Of a stretch of 64,000 nucleotides of DNA, positions 1 to 9,776 are shown piece by piece. The DNA comes from Lucinisca nassula (lineage: Eukaryota > Mollusca > Bivalvia > Lucinida > Lucinidae). The stretch's first letter is position 1; every line of letters begins with the position of its first letter. The notes beneath the pieces were generated by a model. That model was not told the DNA's origin. It searched no databases and worked only from the letters and a program-made list of their open reading frames with translations. The stretch lies in contig OY757023.1 in the NCBI GenBank assembly GCA_963580285.1, positions 91,289,108-91,353,107 on the forward strand, read 5' to 3'. A program made the position numbers and the translations under genes.

Positions 1-2
1 AG

Positions 3-251
3 CAGAGGGGTAACAGTGCTAGGAGTCCTAGCAACCCAAATGTTGTCTGTTTTACCTGCTCTGAGGTGGGTCATTTTTCCAGGAACTGTCCACAGAAGGG
101 GCTAGGTAGAAGAAACAGTCCATATTATGGTCAACAGGGTAATGGTGCTCAGGGTGGTTATCAAAGGCGTGGTTCTTCCTATTTTCAAAATGACGGGTAT
201 CAAGGGACCTTCCAGGGGGTAGGACAGAGCTCCTCTCAACCGTTAAACTAG
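3..251 (+). CDS. gag: gag 3' part of Ty3/gypsy-type LTR retrotransposon (nucleocapsid)
   Basis: This is the C-terminal end of a retrotransposon Gag, running in from the left edge; its start lies outside the window. The frame is open from base 3 and ends at TAG 249-251. It carries one CCHC zinc knuckle (pattern C-x2-C-x4-H-x4-C, residues CFTC...GHFSRNC, about bases 48-89), the RNA-binding signature of nucleocapsid. A Gly/Gln/Arg/Tyr-rich low-complexity tail follows to the stop. The pol frame (-1) is already open from base 194, so the two genes overlap by about 58 bases. The knuckle identifies the protein; capsid and matrix parts cannot be seen. Confidence 0.88.
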   Translation, partial: QRGNSARSPSNPNVVCFTCSEVGHFSRNCPQKGLGRRNSPYYGQQGNGAQGGYQRRGSSYFQNDGYQGTFQGVGQSSSQPLN

Positions 252-306
252 AATGGGTCGGTTCTGATGGCCATGAAACGACCCTTGTTTATGACAAGAA
301 AGGCCA
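242..306 (+). promoter_or_regulatory. candidate -1 ribosomal frameshift signal at the gag stop
   Basis: The heptamer GTTAAAC (242-248) sits in the right register (G TTA AAC in the gag frame) and is followed directly by the gag stop TAG. After six bases of spacer, GGGTCG (255-260) can pair with CGACCC (279-284). The loop bases TGGCC (268-272) can pair with GGCCA (302-306), giving a possible H-type pseudoknot. The pol frame is exactly -1 relative to gag and is open across this site. GUUAAAC is an established slippery sequence in some RNA viruses. The structure is inferred by eye and was not folded computationally. Confidence 0.6.
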
Positions 307-3300
307 AAATTTTCAGAAAAAGAAATTTCGTACGACTCTACCAAGTAGTGTGGGTGCTTACATTGATGCCACAGTGGGAGGGGTACCCTTGTATTTCACC
401 ATTGACACTGGGGCTTCTCAGACTATTTTGGGCACAAGGATTTATGAGAGGATTCCAGCTTATCTCGGACCCAAGCTGAATGAGTCATCCAACAATATCA
501 CATGTGCAGGTGGTACTATACTAAAAGAGCATGGAAAGGCCATATTTGACTTGCAACTTGGAAGTCTTAGATTAACAAAAGAGTTGATTGTGGCTGATAT
601 AGGGGATGAAGGGTTGCTTGGTGCAGATATAATGCAGGAAGATAAAGAGGGCCCTGGGGATCTTATCCTTAGTAGGGGCATCTTAAGATTAAGGGGAATG
701 GACATTGAGATTTTAAGGGTAGGAAAGGATTGTAGGGTAAGGAAAGTCACAGCCGCAGACCACTACACTGTGCCAGGATACTGCGAGCAGGTAATTGATG
801 TATTCATAGAGCGTTTCCCTGAGGATGATTATGCCAGAAACAAAGATGTGCTTGTGGAGGCTTGTGATGGATTCAATACCAGGTATCCACTTGTAATGGC
901 TAGTTCTGTGGTTGACATGGATTCTGGTCCTACTCAAAAGGTAAGACTTTTAAACCCCTCTAGTGATCCGGTGTCAGTCTATCAGGACAGTGTGATAGGA
1001 ACTGCAGAAAGGTATGATGACTTGCATTTGATTATCCAGTCGGAAGACCCGTCACAGACAGAAAATAACAATGCGGTTCGGCGAGTACAGCTCATGAACA
1101 CGAGTACAGAGAATGAGATATCTAGGGTGGCTGTACATTCTACTCAAAGTAAGTTACCACAGCATTTGGAGGATCTGTGCAGTCAAGCCTGTCATGATAG
1201 GACTGAGCAAGAAAGGGAGATAATAACTGATCTCCTTATTAAACATGAAAATGTCTTTTCACGTCATGAGTTTGATCTAGGTAGGACATCGCCCTCACTT
1301 GGTGTTCACATAATTGATACTGGGAATGCGAAACCGGTCCGTTGTCCGCCTAGACGTGTGCCCTTGGCATTTGCTGATGAGGAGCGCAAAGTGATTGAAA
1401 CCATGGAAAAACAGGGTATCATACGTAAGTCACACAGCTGCTGGAGTAGTCCATTAGTCCTGGTGAGAAAGAAAGCCGGCAAGGTGAGACCATGTGTTGA
1501 TTACAGGGCCGTAAACAAGGTAACACAAATGGACAATTTTCCCATCCCTAGGACAAGGGACTGTCTTGATGCAGTGGCAGGTGCGAGCGTGTTTTCAACT
1601 TTCGATGTCACGAGTTCGTATCATCAGGTCCCCGTCCGCGAAATTGATGTCCCTAAAACTGCATTCATTACTAAGTATGGTTTATATGAACATTGCACCA
1701 TGCCTATGGGAATGAAAAATTCGAGTGCAACATTTCAAAGAATTGTGGAAGCTGTCTTGCATGGGCTCAACTGGTTGACATGTCTTATCTATCTTGATGA
1801 CATAGTAGTATTTGCCAGAACATTTCAGGAACATGCAGACCGAGTTGATGCTGTGCTTAGCCGTATAGAAGCAGCTGGATTAAAACTCAAACCCAACAAG
1901 TGTCATTTGTTTCAAAGAGAGGTGCATTTTCTTGGACACATCATCTCTGGATCAGGTGTTCTTCCTAGTCCTGACAATGTGGCCAAAATTATGCAGTTTG
2001 CAGCCCCCAAAAATGCAACACAGGCCCGTGCACTGATTGGCCTGGGTAGTTATTATCGCCGCCATATCAAAGGCTATAGCAGCATGATGAAGCCAATTAT
2101 AGATTTAACCAAGAAAGATAAGGAATTTCGGTGGACAAAACAGTGTGATCAGGCCTTGGAGAAGCTCAAAGAAGCACTGGTAAGTCCTCCCATTATGGCT
2201 TATCCTCTGGACAAGGGAGAATATTTCTTAGACTGTGACGCTAGTGATTACGCCATAGGCGGTGTGCTCAGCCAGATTCAAGGGGGTGAAGAAAAGGTAA
2301 TATCTTATGGAAGCAAGATGCTGAATAAGGCAGAAAGAAACTACTGTGTAACAGATAAAGAATTATTAGCTGTCCGCTATTTCATAGAATACTATAGACA
2401 GTATCTTCTGGGTAGAAGGTTTACAGTACGAACTGACCATAGAGCTTTGTCATTTTTGTTTTCCTTTAAAGAACCTAGAGGTAGGTTGGCAAGGTATTTG
2501 GAGATTCTATCAGCTTATGACTTCGTCATTGAGTATCGAAGGGCAGGTGGTCATGCAAATGCGGATGGAATGTCCAGGTGTGTGAGCCCTTGGGATTGTC
2601 AGTGTAATGAGATAGATATGTTGGAGCCACTTAAATGTTGGCCTTGTAAAAAGTGTGAAAAGAGGGCACTAGATATGAAAAGTTCTCTGCTGATGGGGTG
2701 TTTAATGAGAAGAAATGAGACAAGATACCAACCGATAGATGGGGGTGAGTATAACCAGAGTGTAAATCAGGTGACATGCACTGTAGAGTCCATGGGCCCT
2801 ATCAGTAATGGACTAAGTGACGAGTCAAAGGTAGGAAAGCTCGATGTCACACCTGATGTACAATGTGTTGAGGGTCATGTTGTTGTTGGAGAAGGGGTAA
2901 AATCCAGCACCATGTCCGAAACGCATTTTTTATTGGAGTCAGAACAAGAAGTAAGTAGTCCCGTAAAAATTGAAGAGATTAGTCCCCATGTAGTGATTGA
3001 AGACCCTCGGAGGTTGGTAAGTACGGGCATTGATACAGTAGAGACAAAGAGGGATATGCCGAGGAGGAGTAGCACTGATGGAAAAGGGGGTATCACAGAG
3101 AATGGTAAGCAATCAAAGGAACATTTAAGGGCTGTAGATACAAGGTCAAAGGATCAACCTGGTGAAGGTCAGAGTGGAAAAGCTGAAGGGGGTGAGGCAG
3201 GGAGCAATGCTGAAACCCAGTCTATTCCACCATGCAAGGTAATCCTAAGTAATTATACAGCCGAGGACTTGGAATCAAGGCAGAAAGATGATCCTGATAT

Positions 3301-4606
3301 TTCATTTGTGTATAGTCACATGTTGAAGGGCCATAAAAGACCAAGCAATTCAGAATCAGTTAATAAGAGCCCAGCAGCGCGCCATTATTGGGTGATATGG
3401 GATTCTCTCAGTATGCACCATGGTTTGGTTTACAAAGAATGTTTACAGAAAAATGGGTTGGGAAAGTATTATCAACTGCTGGTTCCCAGGTCCTTAAAAG
3501 GGGAAGTGTTTCAAGAAGTACATAGTGGAAAGTTGGGTGGGCACTTTGGGTGCAGGAAAACTTATGAAAAGGTCAAGATGAAATATTACTGGTATGAGAT
3601 GAAAGATGATGTTACCAACTGGGTATTGGCTTGTGATATTTGTGCCGCTGACAAGATTCCTTTTAAGAAGCCCAAGGCACCCCTGGGAAGCCTTAGGGTA
3701 GGCGCAACACTTGCTACCCTATCAACTGATATGATTGGTCCATTTCCTGTCACTCCAAGAAATAACAGATATGTGTTAATTGTAACAGATAGCTTCACAA
3801 AATGGGTGGAAATTTTTGCAGTCCCAGATTCTACGGCTGTCACGACAGCCAATGACATTTTAAATGAGGTTATCTCTAGATATGGTGCTCCATTGTCTAT
3901 TCATAGTGATCTTGGAAGCAACTATGAAAGCCAGATTTTTCGAGAGTTGTGCAAGTTAATGGAAGTGAGAAAGACCCGAACTTCAGTTAGGAACCCCAAA
4001 GGGAACGGTCAAGCAGAAAAATTTAACAAGACTTTAATACGCATGATTAAGGCATACCTAAAAGGGGAACAAGAGAACTGGGACTTAAATCTTGGTTGTT
4101 TGGCCGCAGCATTTCGAAGTACACCTAGTGCATCAACAAAGTTTACTCCGAACATGCTTATGTTAGGCAGGGAGGTACGTATTCCAGCGGAACTCACAAG
4201 TGGAAGTCTTAGCAGTGACACCCATCACATTACTTCGTATGGTGAGTATGTCAGCTGGTTACGAAAACGTATGGAGGCAGCTCACGACATAGCACGCGGA
4301 CATCTTGAGAACGCGTCGAAGCGACACAAATACGCATATGACACTAAGATTGAACATCTGCGCTACGAACAAGGCGAATGTGTATGGTATCTGCATGAGA
4401 GGCGATTGCCCGGGGTTAGTCCTAAGCTTCAGCACATTTATGTTCTCTGTGTGGTGTTAAAAAAACTCAATGATGTGAACTATTTGATAAAACTTGAAGA
4501 GGGGGGTAGTCGTGTGGTACACCATGATAAGTTAAAGAAGTATGAGGGGGAAAATAGACCAAAATGGGTGGATAGAGCAATCCGTAGTTACAAACGAAGT
4601 AATTAG
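248..4606 (+). CDS. pol: pol polyprotein of Ty3/gypsy-type element: protease, RT, RNase H, integrase
   Basis: This intact ORF encodes the replication enzymes of the retrotransposon. Residues are numbered from the codon at 350. The aspartic protease motif DTGA is at 19-22. Reverse transcriptase carries YLDD at 481-484. RNase H begins its catalytic series with Asp 628 (DCDAS), followed by TDKELLAV and RTDHRAL. A long spacer of about 200 residues, low in recognisable motifs, separates RNase H from integrase. Integrase has an HHCC zinc domain starting at His 1058 and a D,D35E core at Asp 1127, Asp 1187 and Glu 1223. The order PR-RT-RH-IN is that of Ty3/gypsy elements (Metaviridae). No stop or frameshift breaks it, so the copy looks young. 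Expression probably depends on frameshifting from gag; the frame is open back to 194. No chromodomain was recognised at the C terminus. It lies antisense to the CAD gene. Confidence 0.93.
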   Translation, partial: LEWVGSDGHETTLVYDKKGQNFQKKKFRTTLPSSVGAYIDATVGGVPLYFTIDTGASQTILGTRIYERIPAYLGPKLNESSNNITCAGGTILKEHGKAIFDLQLGSLRLTKELIVADIGDEGLLGADIMQEDKEGPGDLILSRGILRLRGMDIEILRVGKDCRVRKVTAADHYTVPGYCEQVIDVFIERFPEDDYARNKDVLVEACDGFNTRYPLVMASSVVDMDSGPTQKVRLLNPSSDPVSVYQDSVIGTAERYDDLHLIIQSEDPSQTENNNAVRRVQLMNTSTENEISRVAVHSTQSKLPQHLEDLCSQACHDRTEQEREIITDLLIKHENVFSRHEFDLGRTSPSLGVHIIDTGNAKPVRCPPRRVPLAFADEERKVIETMEKQGIIRKSHSCWSSPLVLVRKKAGKVRPCVDYRAVNKVTQMDNFPIPRTRDCLDAVAGASVFSTFDVTSSYHQVPVREIDVPKTAFITKYGLYEHCTMPMGMKNSSATFQRIVEAVLHGLNWLTCLIYLDDIVVFARTFQEHADRVDAVLSRIEAAGLKLKPNKCHLFQREVHFLGHIISGSGVLPSPDNVAKIMQFAAPKNATQARALIGLGSYYRRHIKGYSSMMKPIIDLTKKDKEFRWTKQCDQALEKLKEALVSPPIMAYPLDKGEYFLDCDASDYAIGGVLSQIQGGEEKVISYGSKMLNKAERNYCVTDKELLAVRYFIEYYRQYLLGRRFTVRTDHRALSFLFSFKEPRGRLARYLEILSAYDFVIEYRRAGGHANADGMSRCVSPWDCQCNEIDMLEPLKCWPCKKCEKRALDMKSSLLMGCLMRRNETRYQPIDGGEYNQSVNQVTCTVESMGPISNGLSDESKVGKLDVTPDVQCVEGHVVVGEGVKSSTMSETHFLLESEQEVSSPVKIEEISPHVVIEDPRRLVSTGIDTVETKRDMPRRSSTDGKGGITENGKQSKEHLRAVDTRSKDQPGEGQSGKAEGGEAGSNAETQSIPPCKVILSNYTAEDLESRQKDDPDISFVYSHMLKGHKRPSNSESVNKSPAARHYWVIWDSLSMHHGLVYKECLQKNGLGKYYQLLVPRSLKGEVFQEVHSGKLGGHFGCRKTYEKVKMKYYWYEMKDDVTNWVLACDICAADKIPFKKPKAPLGSLRVGATLATLSTDMIGPFPVTPRNNRYVLIVTDSFTKWVEIFAVPDSTAVTTANDILNEVISRYGAPLSIHSDLGSNYESQIFRELCKLMEVRKTRTSVRNPKGNGQAEKFNKTLIRMIKAYLKGEQENWDLNLGCLAAAFRSTPSASTKFTPNMLMLGREVRIPAELTSGSLSSDTHHITSYGEYVSWLRKRMEAAHDIARGHLENASKRHKYAYDTKIEHLRYEQGECVWYLHERRLPGVSPKLQHIYVLCVVLKKLNDVNYLIKLEEGGSRVVHHDKLKKYEGENRPKWVDRAIRSYKRSN

Positions 4607-4659
4607 GTCAAAAGGTATAAGGTCAAGGTCAAAACTATCTAGACACAGATACTTAGGAT

Positions 4660-4680
4660 ATGTTACAATTGTCTTTCAGT
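4660..4680 (+). promoter_or_regulatory. candidate splice acceptor for the third ORF
   Basis: A pyrimidine-rich run ending in TTTCAG (CAG at 4677-4679) lies two bases before the ATG at 4682. That is where a spliced subgenomic mRNA would need its acceptor to express the env-position ORF, as retroviral env is expressed. The donor would be upstream of the window. AGGTCA half-sites at 4605-4610, 4620-4625 and 4626-4631 precede it; their role is unknown. Confidence 0.5.
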
Positions 4681-4681
4681 C

Positions 4682-5437
4682 ATGGCCTCCAAGATGCTTG
4701 AGATAGCCAAGAAGAATGGAAGGGCCTACAGATGTTCCCCGTGTGGCTACCTGGGAAGAAAGAACAGAGTGGAAGAACACTTCTACAGGAAGCACGTAAC
4801 AGAGTATGAGGTGCCGTACCTGTGTATCGGTTGTGACTTCCGTACAGGGGATAATACAAAGTTTGTCAGGCATCAGGAGACACCAGGGCATCGAGTAAAG
4901 GTGGACAGTGTACAGGACATTGTGGCCCTGCAAGTTTCTGCCACCCCGAGACACATGATCATTGGTCAAGATGTCATGAAGCTTAGTAGGGAGGACAGCA
5001 ATCGCCATTGGTTGAATGTTGGGGAAGAGCCCTCTGGATCAGAGACACCATCATCTGTGGAGGACATCATGCCCCAGCTTCTAGGCAACAGTCCAATGGA
5101 ACTAACACCACCCAGGACAACAGTCAAGGAACTGGTGACAGCTGATAAGTGTATTCAGACTGAGACTGACGTAGACTTTGTACGTAGAGTGGAGGCCAGT
5201 ATTGCACAAATCTATAACAACACCTGCGAGTCCCTGTCAAGCACATTTAATTATATTGAGTCACAAAAGAAAATAAATGAGCGTCAGGAGAAGTTGATAG
5301 AGCGGTTGGAGAAGAGGTTAGAATACTATGAAGAAAAGGAGAAGAAAGAGGAAAGAGACAGGCAAGAACGGAGGAGGAGAGAAGACAGAGAGAGGGAAGA
5401 CAGAAGGAGGAGGGACAGAAGGAGAGAAAGAAAATAA
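4682..5437 (+). CDS. retrotransposon third ORF in env position: double C2H2 zinc finger plus coiled coil
   Basis: A 251-residue ORF starts 75 bases after the pol stop. Near its N terminus are two C2H2-type fingers: C-x2-C-x11-H-x4-H (from CSPC, about residue 18) and C-x2-C-x12-H-x5-H (from CIGC, about residue 48). The middle (about 75-160) is Ser/Thr/Pro-rich and acidic. From about residue 190 the chain is highly charged: Glu/Lys-rich heptads suggest a coiled coil, and it ends in an Arg/Glu/Asp tract with many RR and DR pairs. No signal peptide or membrane segment is visible, so it is not an envelope glycoprotein. A nucleic-acid-binding, self-associating accessory protein is the simplest inference. 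It lies between pol and the polypurine tract, so it belongs to the element. I do not recognise a named family. Confidence 0.72.
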   Translation: MASKMLEIAKKNGRAYRCSPCGYLGRKNRVEEHFYRKHVTEYEVPYLCIGCDFRTGDNTKFVRHQETPGHRVKVDSVQDIVALQVSATPRHMIIGQDVMKLSREDSNRHWLNVGEEPSGSETPSSVEDIMPQLLGNSPMELTPPRTTVKELVTADKCIQTETDVDFVRRVEASIAQIYNNTCESLSSTFNYIESQKKINERQEKLIERLEKRLEYYEEKEKKEERDRQERRRREDREREDRRRRDRRRERK

Positions 5438-5795
5438 ATAAAATTAAGTGAAAAGTGTTGTGCACTTTGGCCTGTGTGTCAGCAATGGTTAAGTCCACTC
5501 TATAAGGAGCACAAAAGAGTAGTGGTTAAGCGCCTGAATCATGATCTGGTTACGGGTTCCAGACCCGTGCCCTGTATCTCATGCTCTGCCCATGTACAAG
5601 GCACCATCCATGTTGCAAAGTACTGGTTTCTACCCAGGAAATACAGAATCAGAATGTTGCGGGTGATACTTCATATGACATTCATTCACTAGGAAGATTA
5701 TTTCTGATGGTACATGTTGCCATCTATCTATAAGTCAGTAGAATTGTTGGCATGGAAGATCTAAAATGTTTGTGAGGGACCATCAAACATTTTAA
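5438..5795 (+). other. 3' untranslated stretch of the retrotransposon with a tRNA-like segment
   Basis: No further ORF is credible here. At about 5517-5572 there is an A-box-like TAGTGGTTAAGCG and a B-box-like GGTTCCAGACC. The latter forms a perfect 5-bp T-arm (ACGGG/CCCGT), as in a tRNA-derived SINE head. The full cloverleaf is not convincing. At 5668-5692 is the first copy of a TGACATTCATTCAC-type motif that recurs in the LTR. Confidence 0.5.
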
Positions 5796-5807
5796 AAGGG
5801 GGTAGTT
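5795..5807 (+). other. polypurine tract of the LTR retrotransposon
   Basis: A purine run (AAAAGGGGGTAG) directly precedes the TGTA that opens the presumed 3' LTR. This is the expected primer site for plus-strand DNA synthesis, and it fixes the LTR start at about 5808. Confidence 0.65.
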
Positions 5808-8084
5808 GTAGGGGTCAGCCTGCGGCTCCTTATAAGCTTAATAATAAGAAAGAAGTGCAGTTGGCGGTCATAAGTAGGCATTAGATGTTTCACCGGAGAT
5901 GCGTCATGTGACATTCTTTCACCAGGAAGGTAAGTATCGAGTGATCTATCATGTGATCGATCAGAGTCTGCTGCTGCTGATGATGATGTGATGATGGTGA
6001 GTGATCGGTGATGGAAGCTACTGTTGGTTGAGATACGTCAAACAACATTCATTTGCCAGGCTGATGATTAGAACTGAATTGTTACTGGTGACACGTCAAA
6101 CGACATTCATATACCATGATGATGATGATGATAATTGGTGGATGATGATGATTGATGAATGATGATGGTGATGATTGGTGAATGAGGATAATTGGTGAAT
6201 GATGATGATAATAATAATGATGATGATGATTGATGATGATGATGACTGGTGGTGATCGATGACGACTGATGATGGGTGATCACAGGCTGTCAAGATCAAG
6301 TTGTACACCAAAAAGACATTCACCTAGTGACCTCATTCTGTGATTCACCAAACGTACCACGAAAACGCATGACGACAGAAACTTCGACTCAGAACAAGCC
6401 AACTACGACGGTTACGATAATTTTACCTATTTGACTGATTAATCTATTACCGACAGTGATAGAAAGTCCTAATGACGACTGGTGACACGACTCGAACAAG
6501 GAGTAAACTTGACAGAAATTTTGACATCTTTTCGCGAACTTTTCCTTGTGCTTTTAGTACTAGCTGAACAGAATGACTGCGCAGGCGTCCTTATGTTTAT
6601 GGCTCTTCCAATGGCTGTTCCGCGAACTTGACGCGCTTGCGGCAATGCGCTAGAATGAGCGACTAAGCTTGCGAATTCTATGATTTCGTCAAAGATAGAT
6701 TAATCAGATGAAAGTTTGTTTCTATTACAGATAGTCTCTAACAGGAAATAAGAATAACTTTTCAGTTTTAGGTGTATTGATCGGGGGAATCTTAGTCCAC
6801 CCGACCCGAGAATTGCCGGCTCTATGCAAATTAGCCACGATTTCAACCCAAACCGCCAAGATCTCCACCAAATCCGCACAACGCTATCGGTCGGGGCCCA
6901 TATATAAAGAAGATCGTATCCTTTCTCTGGCATTCTGTGCGCTGATCCTCTGAGAAGCAGCAGAAGCCGCATTATATAATTCACCGAGTTTTGATTTGTG
7001 TAGATACTGACAGTTGAAGAAGTAAGGATGGAGGCTGATGTCTGGTTACAGTTACAGTTATGAAGAGTTCTTGGTTTGAATTTACAATTTGTTGTTGATT
7101 TAATATTGTTTTGTTGAATTTCCAAATGTCTTAGACTTGCAGGCTCGTTCCAGTACCCCATTCGACGACAGCGACCTTGTGACCTTGGTGCTATTTATAG
7201 ATACATGTATACAGTGCAAAGGGTTTCCCTCAGCAATGCAGGAATGAGTCTGTGCTATTTTTAGATACGTCAGCCAAGATACCGTATTAGGAAAGAGCCT
7301 GGGAGAACTAAAGATAATGTTTTCTTTTTCTTATTACTGTTAGAGTTTAACTTTTTGGATTTACTTCGACACTTAACTTGGTTTTATTTTCTTAAACCAA
7401 GTAATAGCTTTGCTAATATTGCATCAGATATTAGATTACTTATGCATTAATGATTTTTCATTAAATCTGAAGTTCTTAATTGGCTATTAAGCATTTCTTA
7501 ATTAAAGTTTAACATTCCGGAACATGCACCAGTTATGCTGATGCTCTCTGGAGAAGTGTTAGTTATGCTAGCACCTTAAGTCTACATACAAGTCATGCTA
7601 AAGTTCTTGAATAATTAATTACGTTAATTTGCTTAGTTAACAGACCGTTAATTAGGGCGTATGCATCAGTTATGCTGTGCCTGCCCTTGTCTAAATTTCA
7701 ATGAGTAAGATTACATTTTAATAAGACTTATGCCGCTGTCCATGATGAAAAGGGGAGATAACCGTTCTTTATTGTTGGGTCATGCCCTTCACTTAGGATC
7801 AGTTTGTCTCACTGATGTGACCTTGACCTTAATTCCTATGACCTGAGATGACCTTAACCTAGATACAGACTAACCTGGTAGAGAAAGAGGGTACCAGTGA
7901 GAGATACCGTTGCTAATCTATGAGAGGGTTACAGTACAGATCTAACGAGAGAGAGACAAGATTGCCTTTTGACATTAAGTGTTTTATACTAGATTATACT
8001 ATATTTTATTCAGCAGAAATCTGCCTTAGTTGTCCTTCCTCCTCTTCAGTCTCTCCAATTTTAAAGTAGCTTAATTAATTACAC
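5808..8084 (+). mobile_element. 3' LTR of the Ty3/gypsy-type element (right boundary uncertain)
   Basis: It begins TGTAGGGG just after the polypurine tract. The nearest convincing inverted end is TTACA at 8080-8084, giving about 2.3 kb, but the 5' LTR is outside the window, so the right end cannot be confirmed. Inside are a TATATAA box at 6901-6907 (likely U3/R promoter), a GAT-rich microsatellite at about 6110-6275, and several repeats of a GACATTCAT-containing motif. Half-sites for nuclear receptors (TGACCT/AGGTCA type) occur around 7175-7195 and 7818-7860. The ORF-like stretch at 6700-7161 on the minus strand is taken as chance. Confidence 0.5.
6110..6275. repeat. GAT/GATR-rich microsatellite inside the LTR
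   Basis: An imperfect run of GATGAT, interrupted by TGGTGA and ATAATA units. It makes long spurious ORFs on the minus strand. Confidence 0.9.
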
Positions 8085-8640
8085 TCTATGTGAGAGGTCT
8101 ATTTAATGCCATAAGTTTTAAGGGTGTGTCGCTCTGCCTGTCCGTCGGCCAATGCGTATGTCCGGTCTTGCTTGGTTGAAAGCGGCCAGGGTTTAGTAAC
8201 CTTGACCCCTTTGACCCTGCAATACTTCTACAGAGAAACTGAAAATTCTAATGAATCATTTAAACATGCAGCCCGTAGTCACCTGTACGGTATACGATAT
8301 GTATCAGAGGCGAAAACGGGTTGTATGAAACGCAAATACGTTTTATTACAAGTTTCAAATTTTAGTAATGTAGTTTGATTTTCTTAAAATATTCATTGCC
8401 GTTAATAAGTAAACGGTAGATACATGTACTGTGTTTGGTGTTTTCATTTTAGACAGAAATAATTTTCTGTAATTGGTGTATATACATATAAATCTAAAAA
8501 AATCATCATCATCTTCATTAATCGCCTCCCTCAATGATTTGAGTATTCTCGCAATATGGTTGGAGTAGCTCATGCGCCCCGAATAAAAGTGGTATATACA
8601 GTTGATTAAAAACATCTAAAAGGTAAAAACGTGGGTGCAT
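8085..8640. other. intergenic or intronic sequence without recognised gene
   Basis: No coding similarity or tandem structure was recognised. The short plus-strand ORF at 8124-8378 has no recognisable domain. Confidence 0.4.
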
Positions 8641-9060
8641 CTAGGGTGAGAGGGTGGCCAGATGACTCTGGAAGGCATCCAGCGTTGTCTGGCTGATGGC
8701 GGACTGAGGTAGCTGATTCCATAGGATGATGGTGCTAGGGAAGAAGCTATTCTGGTACCCTGCAAATCTTGTCTGGATCTGTTGGAACCTGGAGTCATGA
8801 CCTCTGGTTCTGCCCGTCAGAGATGATGGTGTCAGGTACGGCTCAGCTGGGATGTCCACGAGCTGGTGTGCGATGCGGTACATCATGGTTAGCCTGGCTT
8901 GTTCTCTACGCTTTTCCAGGGTGTCCCAGTTGAGTCTCTCCAACATTGCAGTAGCGCTACTTTTGCGCCTGTAGTCATTCATCACGAACCTGGCAGAACG
9001 TCTTTGGACCATCTCAATTTTCTGGTTGTGAGTAACTGTCTTGGATGCCCAGGTTGTCCA
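8641..9060 (-). pseudogene. 3' end of a non-LTR retrotransposon ORF2 (5'-truncated LINE, CR1/jockey-like)
   Basis: On the minus strand, an open frame encodes the C-terminal tail typical of CR1/jockey-like LINE reverse transcriptases. It starts near WASKTVTHNQKIEMVQRRSARFV, continues through WDTLEKRREQARLTMMYRIA, and closes with the SFFPSTIILWNQLP block before the stop. The catalytic palm domain is missing, as expected of 5' truncation. The family resembles the more decayed palm-domain fragment at 14830-15430 on the other strand, which stops just where this one would begin. It cannot transpose on its own. Confidence 0.8.
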
Positions 9061-9776
9061 ATAAATAATTGGATAATTTTAAATGCGTGTCTCGTAAGCT
9101 GGAAACACAGCTGCTGAGTGTCTTAATTCATTATAGTGATTGAAATACATATGCCTATAGACTTGTGACACGAAAATAAAATATTACTTACTTACTATAT
9201 AATTACGAATTGTATATTCAAGTGTCAAATGTAAAAGAAGTACATCTTAGGCGTAACAGTCTTTGTTATTGTTTACCGTAGTGACAACCGCTGAATGCTG
9301 GTTGCTATGGAAAAAGGGGGTAGTGTATTTCATTTTCAAAAAGGACCATAATTATTTTCATTTTTATTTCACATAATTTATATGGATGTGTTCACTATAA
9401 ATTTGTAATTTTACTCCCGCTGGCACAGAAACAGAATAACAATTTACAAAAAAAGTTATGAAAATAAATTCATCAATTTTTGTTGCTTCATTCATTACTT
9501 TTACTATATATTCTATACATTTAGAGGGTGCTTCCAAATATATGTAAAAAGTACCAAAAAGTTGTTCATAACAATTCATTAAAAATACATGTGGATATTG
9601 GAATAAAAAATGCAAAACCATGAGCCGCTGGTACAGAAAAGATATTGTTATTAATTTTCATGTTCTGCGGAAATACTTATCAAGTTACCTGGATGTCCGT
9701 TCAAGTTCGACATGGATACTTATTTTTCTGGCGACCAGAGATGGGGCTTTCCTTTCAATATTTATCTTAACAAAAA
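9061..9776. other. AT-rich sequence without recognised gene
   Basis: No coding similarity or clear repeat was seen. ORFs at 9364-9621 (minus) and 9620-9841 (plus) lack any recognisable domain. Confidence 0.4.

Larger units (their letters stand above)
5668..6320 (+). repeat. dispersed direct repeats of a GACATTCAT motif in 3' UTR/U3
   Basis: Variants of a roughly 25-base motif (CGTCAAACGACATTCAT, then about ten bases including CCAGG) start near 5668, 5899, 6037, 6092 and 6310. A detached copy lies at about 14310-14365, so the motif also exists apart from this element. Short repeated boxes in U3 often mark enhancer-like sites; that role is inferred. Confidence 0.5.

Noticed and set aside
4200..4606. 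Chromodomain at the integrase C terminus
   Set aside because: The C-terminal residues fit a plain integrase tail; no aromatic-cage pattern was recognised.
6700..7161. 153-codon minus-strand ORF
   Set aside because: It lies in the LTR, has no recognisable domain and runs through the presumed promoter region.
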